From Onthophagus taurus (taxonomy: Eukaryota > Arthropoda > Insecta > Coleoptera > Scarabaeidae), in the NCBI RefSeq assembly GCF_036711975.1, contig NW_027248940.1:5208001-5272000 (forward strand): a stretch of DNA of 64,000 bases. The letters run 5' to 3'. The notes under the pieces were generated by a model. It was not told the DNA's origin. It did not search any database and saw nothing but the letters and a program-made list of their open reading frames with translations. This document shows positions 20,763 through 31,039 of the stretch, one piece after another; the stretch's first letter is position 1, and every line of letters starts with the position of its first letter. The position numbers and the translations under genes were made by a program.

Positions 20763-22985
20763 TTTGTCTTGGTTCCATATTCATAAAAACATTATCTATT
20801 ATAAATTTGCAGATTATAGTAGAATAGTCATTTGCCGAGACACTCCCGTTTGATTCATGGCATAAGTAGCAATATGCATTTTTAGGTAAAAAAATGTGAA
20901 GTTATGTACCATTAACTTCTGTTTGAAGTAAAGTGATGAAGTATTTGACTTCGGTGATAACAGAACTGATTGCAGGTCCATGCAAAAAATATGACTTTCT
21001 GCTTCTTTATCTTTTATTTTTCTTCCTTCTTTTTTCATTGTCTGGTTGAAAATTTCATCTGATAGATTTCCAGTTCTATGACTTACACATTTGTCACATT
21101 CGTCTTCCTTGGACCAAAGAGCGACAAGTTCATTTTCTCAAAAACATGATCAAATGATGTACTGGATGCGAACTTGTATTTATTATCTGCGCACCATTGT
21201 TTGTAAAATGTATAAATTGACGATTTTGATTTCCATAATGGCTCTAAGTAAAAATTTTGATGATGATGATCGGCAATAACGAGATTCGACCCTTAATAAC
21301 TCATTTAAAAAACGCTGTATATTTTCTTTCACTTTCTGATATCGAGTAGCTTTTTCTTTAATAATTTTTTTTTCTTGTTGTTTTTCAGTATTCTCTCCCA
21401 CATCTTTATTTATATTCTTTTCCCGAGCAATTTCCTTCAACCAGTCCAAAACCATGTAAGTTTAAGTAGTATTCTAAAGTCTCGCTTCTAAAGTCTAAAG
21501 TCTTGACACATTATCCTCATTTCTATTTCTTTATCTATTAATAGGCTTAGATACAATTAATAATGACACATACACTTTTCTTGTAGACCATGTCATTTCT
21601 GACCAAAAATGATCAAAAATATTTTCCCTTTCCGTTTCTGAAAAATCGCGACATTTTAGCACCGAATTCTCACGCAAGGAAGGTTTGCAGTTGCACCTCT
21701 CTTGCATTTTTCTCTCCTCCTTTGGCAAATCGTATCTCCATTTTCCGTCGATCATTTTTCTTCCTAAATATTCTTTTCCTTGTTCGCGAAACGACTTTCT
21801 TTTACTTTCATTCCATGTTTCACTGTCTATAAACTGTCTCTTGTTTCTTTTCCTTTTTATCTCTGGTAAGTCAGATTGTTGAGCTGTATCATTGCTTACA
21901 TCATCCTGGGGATGGATGGTAGTTTCAGGTACATAATTTGGATCCCCATCATCAGTATCCATTTCTTCATCTTCCTCATGTTTACTATTTAATTCAGGCA
22001 CATAATCCGGATCATCTATTTTCTTCAATATCACATTCTGTACTCGCTAAGGCTTTGCAAACTTTATTTATTTCTAAGGTTATCTCGTCAGTCTTTCCAT
22101 CACTTATTCCACTATTATCATATTGTTGTGTAAAACTAAAACTAGATTCGATGGCACAAGGGGAATCAGTAATTTCTGGAATGTCTATAATAACAAGCTT
22201 CTATCGTCTTGTATTGGTGTCGGATTGCACAATCTAATATCGTTATTTGTTGATTATAAGGTAACATGATACTAGTTTGAATATTCTGTTCATTATCACA
22301 AAAAGGTGTTACAGGGTTACAATTGTGCATTATAGGACATGAATGATTGTTTCTAGCAACTGATTCAGGATCAGATTCATTTAAAATTTCATTCAATTGT
22401 ACAATATTGTTTTGATTGTTATTGCATTGTGTGTGATTTGGTTATTCGGCAGCCTGAAATTTGCCGAAATCTGCCTATATGCTGCTGAAATGAAATTAAA
22501 AACTAATTATAAATTATTTTATTATGCGAAACCTCTCGCAAATCCCACAAGTCCAACTATGTTAATATATAACATAATATAGAATAACTTACCTTTAGCA
22601 AAAATTGCAAATAAAGTCACACTGATACTGGATGTTTACATATAATTTGTTTTTCAACAGAACCCTCTGTTCACTGCATGCTGAATTAGTCTGCAATGAG
22701 GAGTTACGGCTATTAGGTGTCGGGTTCAACTAGCATGGACTTGCGGGGTTTACTAAATTTTAAATTAACGAAAAAGTAATTTTTACAGGAATATGTAATT
22801 TTTTCAGTCAATGGATTACTTTTCGTCAACAGATGATACTAAAATGTCAATTTAGACCAAAAGTGGACTTACGGGTTTTGCAGATTAGGCCGACGATATG
22901 TAATATTTTGAGTCTTACGAACTGTATATTATTGACGAGAATAATGTATAATCATACTTATTCAATAAAACTATTATTATTATTT

Positions 22986-24060
22986 ATCTTATTCACATTC
23001 TAGGTAATTATGAATTAATTTAATTAATTACAGATTATAGAAAAAAAATTGTAACATTACCCAACAACGTTCCGTTTTAACAATCTTTTAAAAATTGAAT
23101 AATTTTAAAAAATCGTATCTTTTTTAATTACAGTAATTAACAAATAAGTTTTACACTAAATTAATGCTTAAAGTATCTAGTTTAAGAGCATACAATGGTT
23201 TCAGTTCATTCATAAAATTTAGGACGAAATAAGTGAGCATTGTATAATTTCTTAACTGCAATACATTTCGTGGTTATGATGCTTTGGCTACAATTTTGTA
23301 TGTTTGACAATAATCGACATTATACCAAAAATGACAAAACATTAAAAAATCATATCTTTAAAACTAACAGAAGTATCACAACGAGATATTTTAACGCAAA
23401 TTTAATCTAATTTTGGTATACCAAAAATAATTATTTTGATTTCCTAAATTACGTTGTTATGATGCTTTGAATAAAATTTTTCTCGCTACATTAATTAGGG
23501 TGATGTAAAATAAAAAATTCGTACCTCAAGAACTGATTGAGCTATCAAAGTGAAATAAACTACATTTTGAAGCAAATTTAATCGATATTTATTATTTTAA
23601 ATATCAATATTTCAAATATAAATGTTTAATTTTCGTTGATGTGGTTGTATTGATTGGTTTGGTTAAATTCTGTTAGTTAATCGTTGTAAAAATTAAAGGT
23701 CAGAATAAAAAAATTGTATCTCCAAAATTATTGAGATATCAAAATGATATAAAGTGCAAATTTAATCTAATAGCAATAATGTGCTAAACATTATTTTTTA
23801 GATTCTATAAATCTTGTTATGATGCTTTGAATAAAATTTTGCACGAAACGTTAATTGGGGTGATATAAAATAAACAATTCGTATTTCAAGAACTGATTGA
23901 GATATCAAAATGAGATAATATGTATTTTAAAGTAAATTTAATCTATTTTTATTATTTCAAATGTAAACATTTAATTTTTGTTAATTTCGATGTAGTAAGT
24001 TTTTTGGTTGCACCCTGTTAGTTAATGGTTATAGGTATTGTAATAAAATCCCTGTTTCCG
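22986..24060 (+). repeat. Receptor-copy-B intron with about 180-360-bp tandem repeats
   Basis: Starting at the donor (23004) the sequence GTAATTATGAATTAATTTAA matches the intron of copy A, then several copies of a unit follow. Anchors include TTGTTATGATGCTTTGAATA (three times near 23275, 23455 and 23815), CAAATTTAATCTA and ACCCTGTTAGTTAAT-type phrases that are the reverse of those at 3436-3800. Copy B has more units than copy A, so the array has expanded or contracted since the duplication. Confidence 0.75.
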
Positions 24061-24647
24061 AAAAAACAGAAAAAAGACTAATTAAATTTAAGAAATTTAC
24101 TATATTGGATTAGACTATAAGTAATTAGTTTTGCTATGATTTTCGATTAGTTTTAAAAAAAATTAGGACGATGTGCAAGAAAAAGGTAATTCATTGAAGT
24201 CTATGACCTTCAAATTTTGACCTTGAAATTTACATTTTGACAGCTATTGATTTTGGCGATTTTTCAGACGATTTTCGATTCTAAAACCATGCGAGATCGA
24301 TAGATCGTGTCGACTTAGCCCTTAGGCCGCAATTTCATCCATTTCTGAATCATTTTATATATTTAAATTCCATTTTTTTTCTTTCCAAACTTTAACATCA
24401 AATTACGAATTTCTCGAAAGAATTTGACACCTGAAAGCGCGATTATCTAAAAGAACGAAAAATTAGCTACAAAATTACAAAATCTTAATCAAATTTAAAG
24501 TTTATTAATAATTTCGAATATTTTCAAAGTTGATAGTTATTTTCTTTAAAAAATTCAATCATTTTGGCTAACCTGTGTAATTTATAATTCCCGCTATTTT
24601 ATCAACCAATCAGAGAGCCCAGATTCAAACTGAGGCGATCAAATTCG
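24061..24647. other. AT-rich stretch without a recognised gene
   Basis: No exon, RNA gene or mobile-element terminus is supported. AACCAATCAGAGAG near 24604 contains a CCAAT box and GAGATCGATAGATCG near 24290 is a small palindrome; both may be chance. No downstream odorant-receptor exon for copy B was found here. Confidence 0.4.
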
Positions 24648-27312
24648 AATATTCTTGGGGATTTTAATATCGACATGTTGACCGTGACCACCCGTAAGTC
24701 CCTAGCGCTACAAGATTTACTTGATTCTACGGGCTTGTATCAAGTCATTGAGGGACCAACACGAGTAACCCAATCATCGTCTACTTTGGTTGATCTGATA
24801 CTGGTATCTGACCGCAGCATGGTCAGTGAGGTGGGTGTCGCAGACGGGGGAAATATGTCACATCATGATATAATATACTGCAATCTAAAATTTAAAACCC
24901 CACCACATCCGCCTCTGATTAGAACCTTTCGCTCTTTCAAATATTTTCAATACGATCACTTCGCTGATGATCTGTATAGAATACCATTTTTTCACATTTT
25001 TGATATTCCCGACGGGGACTCTAAGGTAAATTTTTTCAATAACGCCCTAGGTAGTGTTCTAGAGGTACATTGTCCACTGAAAACCTGCAGTTTTGTAAGA
25101 CCTCAGTCGCCATGGATCACTGATACAATCAAGTCTATGCAAAAAATTCGGGACAGGGCATATCGGGAATTTAAAGCAACAAAGCTACCGCAGAAATGGA
25201 CATTTTATAAAACAATGAGACGAATTGTTACGGAAGCTATCCGTACAGAGCGCAGAGTATATCTTGAACTTCAAATTAAAAGTGCGAATAATAAATGGAC
25301 AGCATTGAGAAAAGCGGGTTTGTTTAATAAGAAGCAAATTTCAATACCGGGGCACCTTAAAAATCTAAACCAGTTGAATGCGCACTTTGTCGGTGTGGGT
25401 ATATCCGGGTATGATGCTGACCTTTACAATTATTATCTTAATAACACACTATATAGTCAGGTTTTTGAATTTGCTGAAATTGCTGAAGCCAATGTTGAGG
25501 AAACTATTAACGCAATAAACAGTAATGCTATGGGCTATGACAGCTTAAATATAAAAATTATTAAATTGTGTTGCCCCCATATTATACCATATGTTAGGCA
25601 TATTGTAAATCATGTCATAGAGACTAGTTCCTTCCCGGCTTCGTGGAAGATATCGTTGCTAAACCCTCTCCCTAAAATTAATAATCCTCAAAGGCTGTCT
25701 GACTTAAGACCAATAAGCATATTGCCGGTTCTCTCAAAGGTCATGGAGAAGATTTTATTTGAACAACTTAGCAAATATATTGTAAACAACAGCATTCTGC
25801 CGGACCGACAATCTGGTTTTCGCCCTGGGTTCAGTTGCGCGACCGCGCTGGTTGACGTTGTGGATGACATTGTGGGAGCGATGGATAGCGATAAAATTAC
25901 CGTTCTTTGTCTGCTTGATTACTCGAAGGCCTTCGACACTTTGAACCATAAAATCTTGCTGTCCAAACTGCACCATATAGGGTTAAAGTGCAAGGCAGTT
26001 AATTTATTGGGGAGTTTTTTGGATAATAGGGTGCAACGTGTGAGTGTGGATGGTCGGGTGTCGGGTGTCGGAGGCAATGACGGTATCGACAGGTGTCCCA
26101 CAGGGATCGGTTCTCTCCCCGCTCCTTTTCTCAATATACACTAGCGATTTTCACAAGCATGTATCTTTTTGCAATATGCACCAATATGCCGATGACACTC
26201 AGCTTTATGGGTCTTTTGGCGAGGGTGAGGTGGAGGAGGCCTGCAGGCGGATAAGTGCTGACCTAGATAACCTTGTGGATGTGTCTCGTCGTCATAATTT
26301 ATTAATTAACTCAGCAAAAACCGATGTTATTGTTTTTGGCCCGAAAAAACTTAGGGAAAGAATTAAACCCAAACTTGACATACGTATAGGAAACCAACAA
26401 TTAACGTGCAAAGATTCAGTTAAAAGTTTGGGAATAATTATTGATGAGAATCTAACTTTCAATGAATATATTAATAAAAAGATCCGGGCGGCATACTGTC
26501 AATTAAAATCCATTTATAACGCGCGTCATTTCCTAACCGGTAGCAGTAAACGTTTACTTTGTGAGAGCCTGGTGTTATCGGGTTTTAACTATGGGGGGAC
26601 ATGTTGTACTCCTCTTTTATATCTAAACGTATAGCTCAAAAAATACAAAAAGTACAAAATTCATGTCTGCGACTAATTTTTGGTATAAGGCGACGAGAGC
26701 ACATTAGTCACAAGTTGATTGAAATAAGCTGGTTAAATATGATCAACCGCAGAAAATTACATTGCGCAACAGCTTATTTCAATATTATAACGACAGGTCG
26801 ACCACCCTACCTTCGCCGGAAGATACGGTACAGGACGGACGTGCACACCCTCAATATTAGGTTTAAGGGAATTCTCACACCACCCATTCACAAACGTCAA
26901 TTTTTTAAAAAATGCTATTCTTACCAAATTTCAAAACTGGTTAACGAGATTTCTGGATCTGTAGGACTGTGCACGTCCGTTGCATTACTTAAACGTCGAT
27001 ATAGGGCAGCCTTGTTTTCGGCTCAGTGCACCTTTCAGGGTTACCGATGATGTTAATACCTCAGCTCTGCCGTATCTGCCGTATTTGCCCATAAATTCTC
27101 TCTTGTTCGTGTTTTCTTTCTCTTTTCATGTTCTTTTCTGTTTTGTCTATGTTTATGTTTATTATTTTTAAGGGGGTGATTGTGGAAGAACGATAGACTA
27201 TCGAACATCAACTTTTGTTCATAAATTTAGATATGTAAAAATTTTTTGTATTTTCAATAATATGTACCTATATCGATTTTTGTGAACAATAAACTTGTTT
27301 ATTATTATTATA
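24648..27312 (+). mobile_element. CR1/jockey-type element C2, 5'-truncated
   Basis: The copy begins inside the endonuclease at LGDFNIDMLT (about 24655) and runs through RT to a 3' UTR that ends AACAATAAACTTGTTTATTA and TTA repeats at 27312. The gene layout and RT match the full-length element at 43853-48012, of which this is a diverged relative. Two frameshifts inactivate it. Confidence 0.85.
24652..27050 (+). pseudogene. ORF2 (endonuclease end and reverse transcriptase) of C2
   Basis: The first frame, to about 26140, holds the endonuclease end (GDFNID, LVDLILVSD, SHHDIIYC), the linker (SPWITDTIKSMQKIRDRAYR) and RT motifs LRPISILPVLSKVME, QSGFRPGFSCATAL and DYSKAFDTLNHK. The frame shifts near 26060 to [20 protein letters not shown] and the catalytic [10 protein letters not shown]. 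It shifts again near 26610 to QNSCLRLIFGIRRREHISHK and a C-terminal domain ending at 27050. SHHD replaces the usual SDH at the endonuclease end. Confidence 0.88.
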
Positions 27313-28272
27313 TCCAAGAAGCCTTTGTCCAAAAAGGGTATATAAGGCCGCGCAAATTTGACACCGGGAGAGTTCAATTTTGGTTAGAGCGAAGCGTTAT
27401 CGAATCTACGTCAATTTAACCTAAAAATTTCTAACCTAAGTTTGAACTTAGAATTTTTTTTTGACAACTCAATTTACTTTTATCTAGTAAAAGTAAACAA
27501 GTGTTTCTAAATTATCTTCGAAGAAATCGAAACCATACCTGGGATCGAGTCCAATGTTCCATCCTGTTCCCGAAGGACCCGAGAACTAAATTTCCCGAGA
27601 ATCCTAAACTTCTAACACCGAAGAACATCCATCCCGCAAGACCAAGGTCAACCAACCATTTTTAACTGACATGTCACACCTCCGGAAAGAAGTTAAGTGA
27701 ACATTTCCTTTTATCGAACTCTTTAATTTTTATAACCCTCGCGATTAAAATAAAAAAAAATCAATCTTAAAAGACCCTTATAAATTAACGCGTATAAGCG
27801 TTGTCAATTTCAACACTCTTATAAAGGAGTTACCTCTTTCTTGCACAGATTTCTTTATGCTCTATTTTATATTTAGTTCGTAAATTTAAACATTTATTTA
27901 TAGATGTCTCCATGAACTTGCGTTTTATTCTTTTTTTTTTGTCCCTGAGATTCATGTTCTTTAATTTAACAAAAAAAAATGTATTTTTGTTCGTTGTTAT
28001 CCAATTAAATAATTGTTATATGTTTTCTGTGTGATTTATTTGTAAAAAATTTGGTTTATATAATTAATTTAAATCGAACAAAATAAAATAATACAGTATT
28101 ATTAATTATTTTTTTATTTCGAATCATTAGTGTACCTCATAAAAATCGATTTAATCGTTCTTAATTTTTCATTCGCCATCATCAGATCACATTTCATTAA
28201 GGACAATTTCTTTAAAAACGACTCGATGGTTTCATTTACATTCATTTTGCTTTTAAGCACAGTTTAAACAAG
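27313..28272. other. Intergenic block with a possible promoter
   Basis: GGGTATATAAGGCCGCG (TATA-like, 27339-27347) is followed by a GC-richer 250 bp with GACACCGGGAGAGTTC and GTTAGAGCGAAGCG, unlike the AT-rich neighbours. This looks like an LTR or a retroelement leader, but no paired LTR, TG...CA ends or coding region were found. From 27700 to 28270 it is AT-rich without features. Confidence 0.3.
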
Positions 28273-29607
28273 ATGTGGGTTAAAACTTTGGGTTTTTTAA
28301 AAATACAACATTTTCTTGATCAAATTCAAGCATCTCCACTTCAACCAGTTTATAAAAACAAGATCATATTAAGTATTATTTTAACTTTAATCTGGATTAT
28401 TTATCCTATCATACAAAAATTTATGGGTAAGTCTTCGATAAAAAAATCTAGACTTAAATGTAATAATATTTTTTTAAGATACTCAAACAGATTTTTATTC
28501 ATACTTGTTCGACATCTTCGCCTTTATAATGTACACAAATTTTGTACTGATAGCTTTATTAATTAGTAACAAAAGGGGCAAAATGATAATCGTAATGAAT
28601 AACTTAAGCGATTTTAATTGTTTTGGAGTTCCAACCCAGCTTCATTTTATCGATAATTTGGTTAAATACGGTTTCAAATATGTTTATTATCTCACACCGT
28701 ACTCAATTACAATTTTATGGAATGCAATGTTGTTAAGAAAAAAATGTTTTAATAACACTCGAAACACCTGTTATTTATATTTGGGGTATTATATGCCGTA
28801 TAAACTCCAACCTTGGTTTGAAGGATTTTTGGTTGTACGCGAAATGTTTTTCTTCATTGCAGTTTTGAATTTGGTTATAGGGGCGATAGCTTTGTTTGTG
28901 TACGTGTTTGAATTGGTTATAATTCGTTTAAAACATATTACTTTGTTAATAAATCAAATTAAATTTAAAATTGGGGATAAAGAAAACGTACAACTGCGCC
29001 GAGTTTTGCAGTATCATCAAGAAATTTTTGGATTGTTTAATTTTGTTTATAAAGTTTATGGAAAACTAATTGTGCTCCAACGAATTTGTAGTGTTGGGTT
29101 CATTATTTTAGTTGCTTCAGCGTTTGCTTTGGTTAGTATTTAATTGTGTTACTTAAATTGTTTATTTATCATTTGTGTCACATTTTTAAGCGATTCGATA
29201 TATTTGTTTTTTGTATCATGATCTTATGCTTATTATCTTTGATGATACTTAATTCAATTGGACAACGTATTATTGATGCGGTAAATAATTAAATATACTA
29301 CAAGATAAGAAATTAATCTTTTTAATTTTAGAACGTTTCTTTAACTGACGCTATTTATGATATGAATTGGTATGATGCGGATGTTAAACTTAAAAAGGAC
29401 GTTTTGATTTTCTTGTGTTTAAGTCAACACACTTTTAACATCAAATTCGGCATGTTGGGTGTTGTGTCTTATCCTTCAATGACTGGGGTAAAATAATATA
29501 AAAAAAATATTTGGAGAAAAATTAACATAATTTTTTTGTAGGATCTTAGAAAATGTTATGCTTGGTTTAGAACAGTTTCTACTTTGATTTCAAAAAAGAA
29601 ATTTTAA
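28273..29607 (+). CDS. Odorant receptor (7tm_6 family), complete, five exons, 372 aa
   Basis: This is a seven-pass insect odorant receptor that would form ligand-gated cation channels with Orco in olfactory neurons. Exons are 28273-28426, 28479-29131, 29191-29280, 29332-29487 and 29542-29607, with GT...AG introns of 50-60 bp and consistent phases (1, 0, 0, 0). Hydrophobic segments are visible at about residues 30-48, near YSYLFDIFAFIMYTNFVLIA, FFFIAVLNLVIGAIALFVYV, GFIILVASAFAL and FCIMILCLLSLMIL. The C-terminus has the family pattern YDMNWYDADVKLKKDVLIFL...QHTFNIKFG...YPSMTGDLRKCYAWFRT. There are no stops, and the length matches typical receptors (about 370-400 aa). It is not obviously a close paralog of copies A and B. 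AATAAA follows at 29659. Confidence 0.92.
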
Positions 29608-29663
29608 TCCCATTTAAAAATTTAATATTAAAAGAATTGTTGGATATAAATTTAAATTAATAA

Positions 29664-29789
29664 ATGTTTAATTTCAAACTTATCTTCTTGTTCTCCTTCA
29701 TTGGCGCTACAGCCGAAATCGAACCTTGTTTTCCTCAATGTTGCGCCTCCAAGCCCTTCACTCATGGTATTGCCTTTCATTTACTTTGA
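29664..29789 (+). CDS. Possible small secreted cysteine-containing peptide (41 codons or a first exon)
   Basis: ATG at 29664 opens a frame with a clear signal-peptide pattern (MFNFKLIFLFSFIGATA) followed by EIEPCFPQCCASKPFTH. The frame ends at TGA 29787-29789. A GGTATTG donor-like site after CATG (29766) means it could instead be a first exon. The ATG overlaps the AATAAA that would end the receptor transcript, which argues for either a tightly packed gene or a chance frame. I do not recognise a family, and no second exon was identified. Confidence 0.35.
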   Translation: MFNFKLIFLFSFIGATAEIEPCFPQCCASKPFTHGIAFHLL

Positions 29790-30283
29790 ATCAGGAGTTT
29801 GCTGTTATACGAAACATTTTTCGATTAAAAGAATAATTTGTTATGAATTGCTTTAATTTAAATTGAGTCATTTTTTCTTTAATTAAGGCAAGAGTATAAA
29901 ATGACGTTTTTTGAAAAAATTGTTTCAATAATAGATATTTATGTACCAAGTCAGCAATGTAATTTTTTATAGAACGAGTCTGAGTTTGCGAGTCGAGCGA
30001 GGCGAGTAATGGACGAATTAACAGATGTTAGACCCAATTGCCGATTTCGGACAAGTGCCGAAATAATTGAATATTTTGCGGAATGTTCAAGTGCATTTGA
30101 GTAAACGCGGAAATAAAACTGAATTTCGGAATTTGAGTAAGTAATTTTGAGCAAACGCAGATTGGATAGTTTGATCAAATGCCGATCTTAATAAGGTTGA
30201 AATTAATTATATGTCTGTAAGTATAGGTACACGAATGTGCAACATGGCATTAACAACACAATAGAAGACCACTTTTATTAAAA
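29790..30283. other. Intergenic stretch without recognised features
   Basis: Short frames only. TTTGCGAGTCGAGCGAGGCG near 29986 is a small CG-rich patch. The block ends at the left boundary of the tandem recombinase-derived repeats, in an A-run (TTATTAAAA). Confidence 0.4.
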
Positions 30284-30819
30284 TAGTATATTATTACATG
30301 AGCATATGTCACGAGCGTAGCGAGTGGCATAATTAACCTGAGTGAATAATAGCTCATTATATGCGAGTAGAATACTATACTTTGTCCATGACTATTGAAA
30401 TTGATTCCATAAATTTATTTTTTAAATAAATTTTTGAATAAAGGTTAAACGTCAATGTGACACAAATTCCATGTTACTAATCGTAACCAACTTCACAACA
30501 ATTTGTCAAAATTAAATGTCAGTTTTATAAAACGTCGTTTTCTTTACGAAAATTAATTAATTTATGCTTAAATCATACGAAAAAGGAATTTGTTTAGGGT
30601 TTTTTAATGTCAAACATTTAGAAACTCCTAAAAAATTGAATTAAATTGACGTTTTTTGAACTTTTAACGTTTCAAATAATTATTATTAGTCTGGTCAAAA
30701 TGGCTACCCGTGAATAATGATTATTATTCACCCCTATTATTCACTCCGTGAAAAATGACTACCATTTTGTTTTAGAAAACTCATTCATAAGGTATATATT
30801 ATAAGGTAGTCGTGGACAA
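30284..30819 (+). mobile_element. Non-autonomous copy 1 of the tyrosine-recombinase element, 536 bp
   Basis: It starts TAGTATATTATTACATGAGC and ends GGTAGTCGTGGACAA, the same ends as the 3.39-kb element at 17377-20768 read on its minus strand. Shared internal tracts include the palindromic end with ACGAGCGTAGCGAGT (30311-30325), GTCAATGTGACACAAATTC, CAACTTCACAACAATTTGTC, and at the other end CACTCCGTGAAAAATGACTA and TTAGAAAACTCATTCATAAGG. The recombinase gene is missing, so movement would depend on the autonomous copy. Copy 2 follows with no spacer. Confidence 0.85.
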
Positions 30820-31039
30820 TAGTATATTATTATATGAGCATATAATGAGGGCTATTATTCACGAAGGTTAAGTTTATGTCACGAGCGTAGCGAGTGGCAT
30901 AATTAACCTGAGTGAATAATAACTCATTATATGCGAGTAGAATACTATACTTTGTCCACGACTATTGAAATTGATTCCATAAATTTATTTTTTAAATCAA
31001 TTTTTGAATAAAGGTTAGAAACCCACTTCAAAGATACAA

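Larger units (their letters stand above)
17377..20768 (-). mobile_element. Crypton-like tyrosine-recombinase element, about 3.39 kb
   Basis: The element encodes an intact tyrosine recombinase and no RT, RNase H or DDE transposase, which fits the Crypton class. In element orientation (minus strand) it starts at TAGTATATTATTATATGAGC and ends at GGTAGTCGTGGACAAAG. Boundaries come from comparison with three recombinase-less copies at 30284-36236 that share both ends. The 6-bp GACAAA occurs at both junctions (plus-strand TTTGTC at 17377-17382 and 20763-20768). The element sits inside the DDE transposase frame just upstream of its SDGCTSQNRN motif, which helps fix the insertion point. Non-coding parts carry several strong hairpins. 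Assignment to the insect Crypton lineage is inference. Confidence 0.8.
16805..22396 (-). pseudogene. DDE-type transposase, interrupted by the tyrosine-recombinase element
   Basis: Minus-strand pieces in order: an N-terminal acidic region with DYVPEL and NYVPET repeats and a basic stretch (22396-21850). A GKEYLGRKMIDGKWRYDLP block and a CNCKPSL...LKCRDFSETERENIF...FWSEMTW zinc-like segment follow (21850-21570). Next come LLRVESRYCRSSSSKFLL (21300-21250) and FCMDLQSVLLSPKSNTSSLY (about 20980). The nested element intervenes, then LYSDGCTSQNRN (about 17370-17335), EKGQTQMEADSMHSTIERR (about 17270-17215), DYTFFKDF, and a C-terminus DYHYFYNNLPFVK ending at 16805. SD-x-C-x-x-QNRN and QMEADSMHS-x-IE recur in insect transposon proteins and probably hold catalytic acidic residues. 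Several frameshifts make it inactive. Confidence 0.7.
16356..22895 (-). mobile_element. TIR DNA transposon with DDE-type transposase, 6.5 kb including a nested insertion
   Basis: The terminal inverted repeats read CGTCGGCCTAATCTGCAAAA then T/C then CCGTAA, 26 of 27 identical, at 16356-16382 and 22869-22895. ATAT flanks both ends (16352-16355 and 22896-22899) and may be a 4-bp target duplication. The right end has a second, subterminal copy of GGACTTGCGGGGTTTAC near 22737. Excluding the nested recombinase element the transposon is about 3.15 kb. A 4-bp duplication would fit the Sola superfamily, but that name is inference. Confidence 0.8.
14958..22985 (+). mobile_element. Jockey-type element D2, split by a 6.5-kb transposon
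   Basis: The element starts inside dead receptor exon B and ends with a 3' UTR at 22900-22977 containing CAATAAAAC and (TTATTA)n, after which receptor sequence resumes (TTTATCTTATTCAC, then CTAG and the donor). Its RT occupies 14968-16331. Its 3' UTR is interrupted between 16355 and 22896 by the TIR transposon. The insertion site is fixed by comparison with copy A. A TATTA duplication is possible but cannot be separated from the TTA-repeat tail. Confidence 0.85.

Noticed and set aside
27313..27800. TATATAAGG block as a confirmed LTR
   Set aside because: No second LTR, no TG...CA ends and no priming site were found; kept only as a possible promoter.
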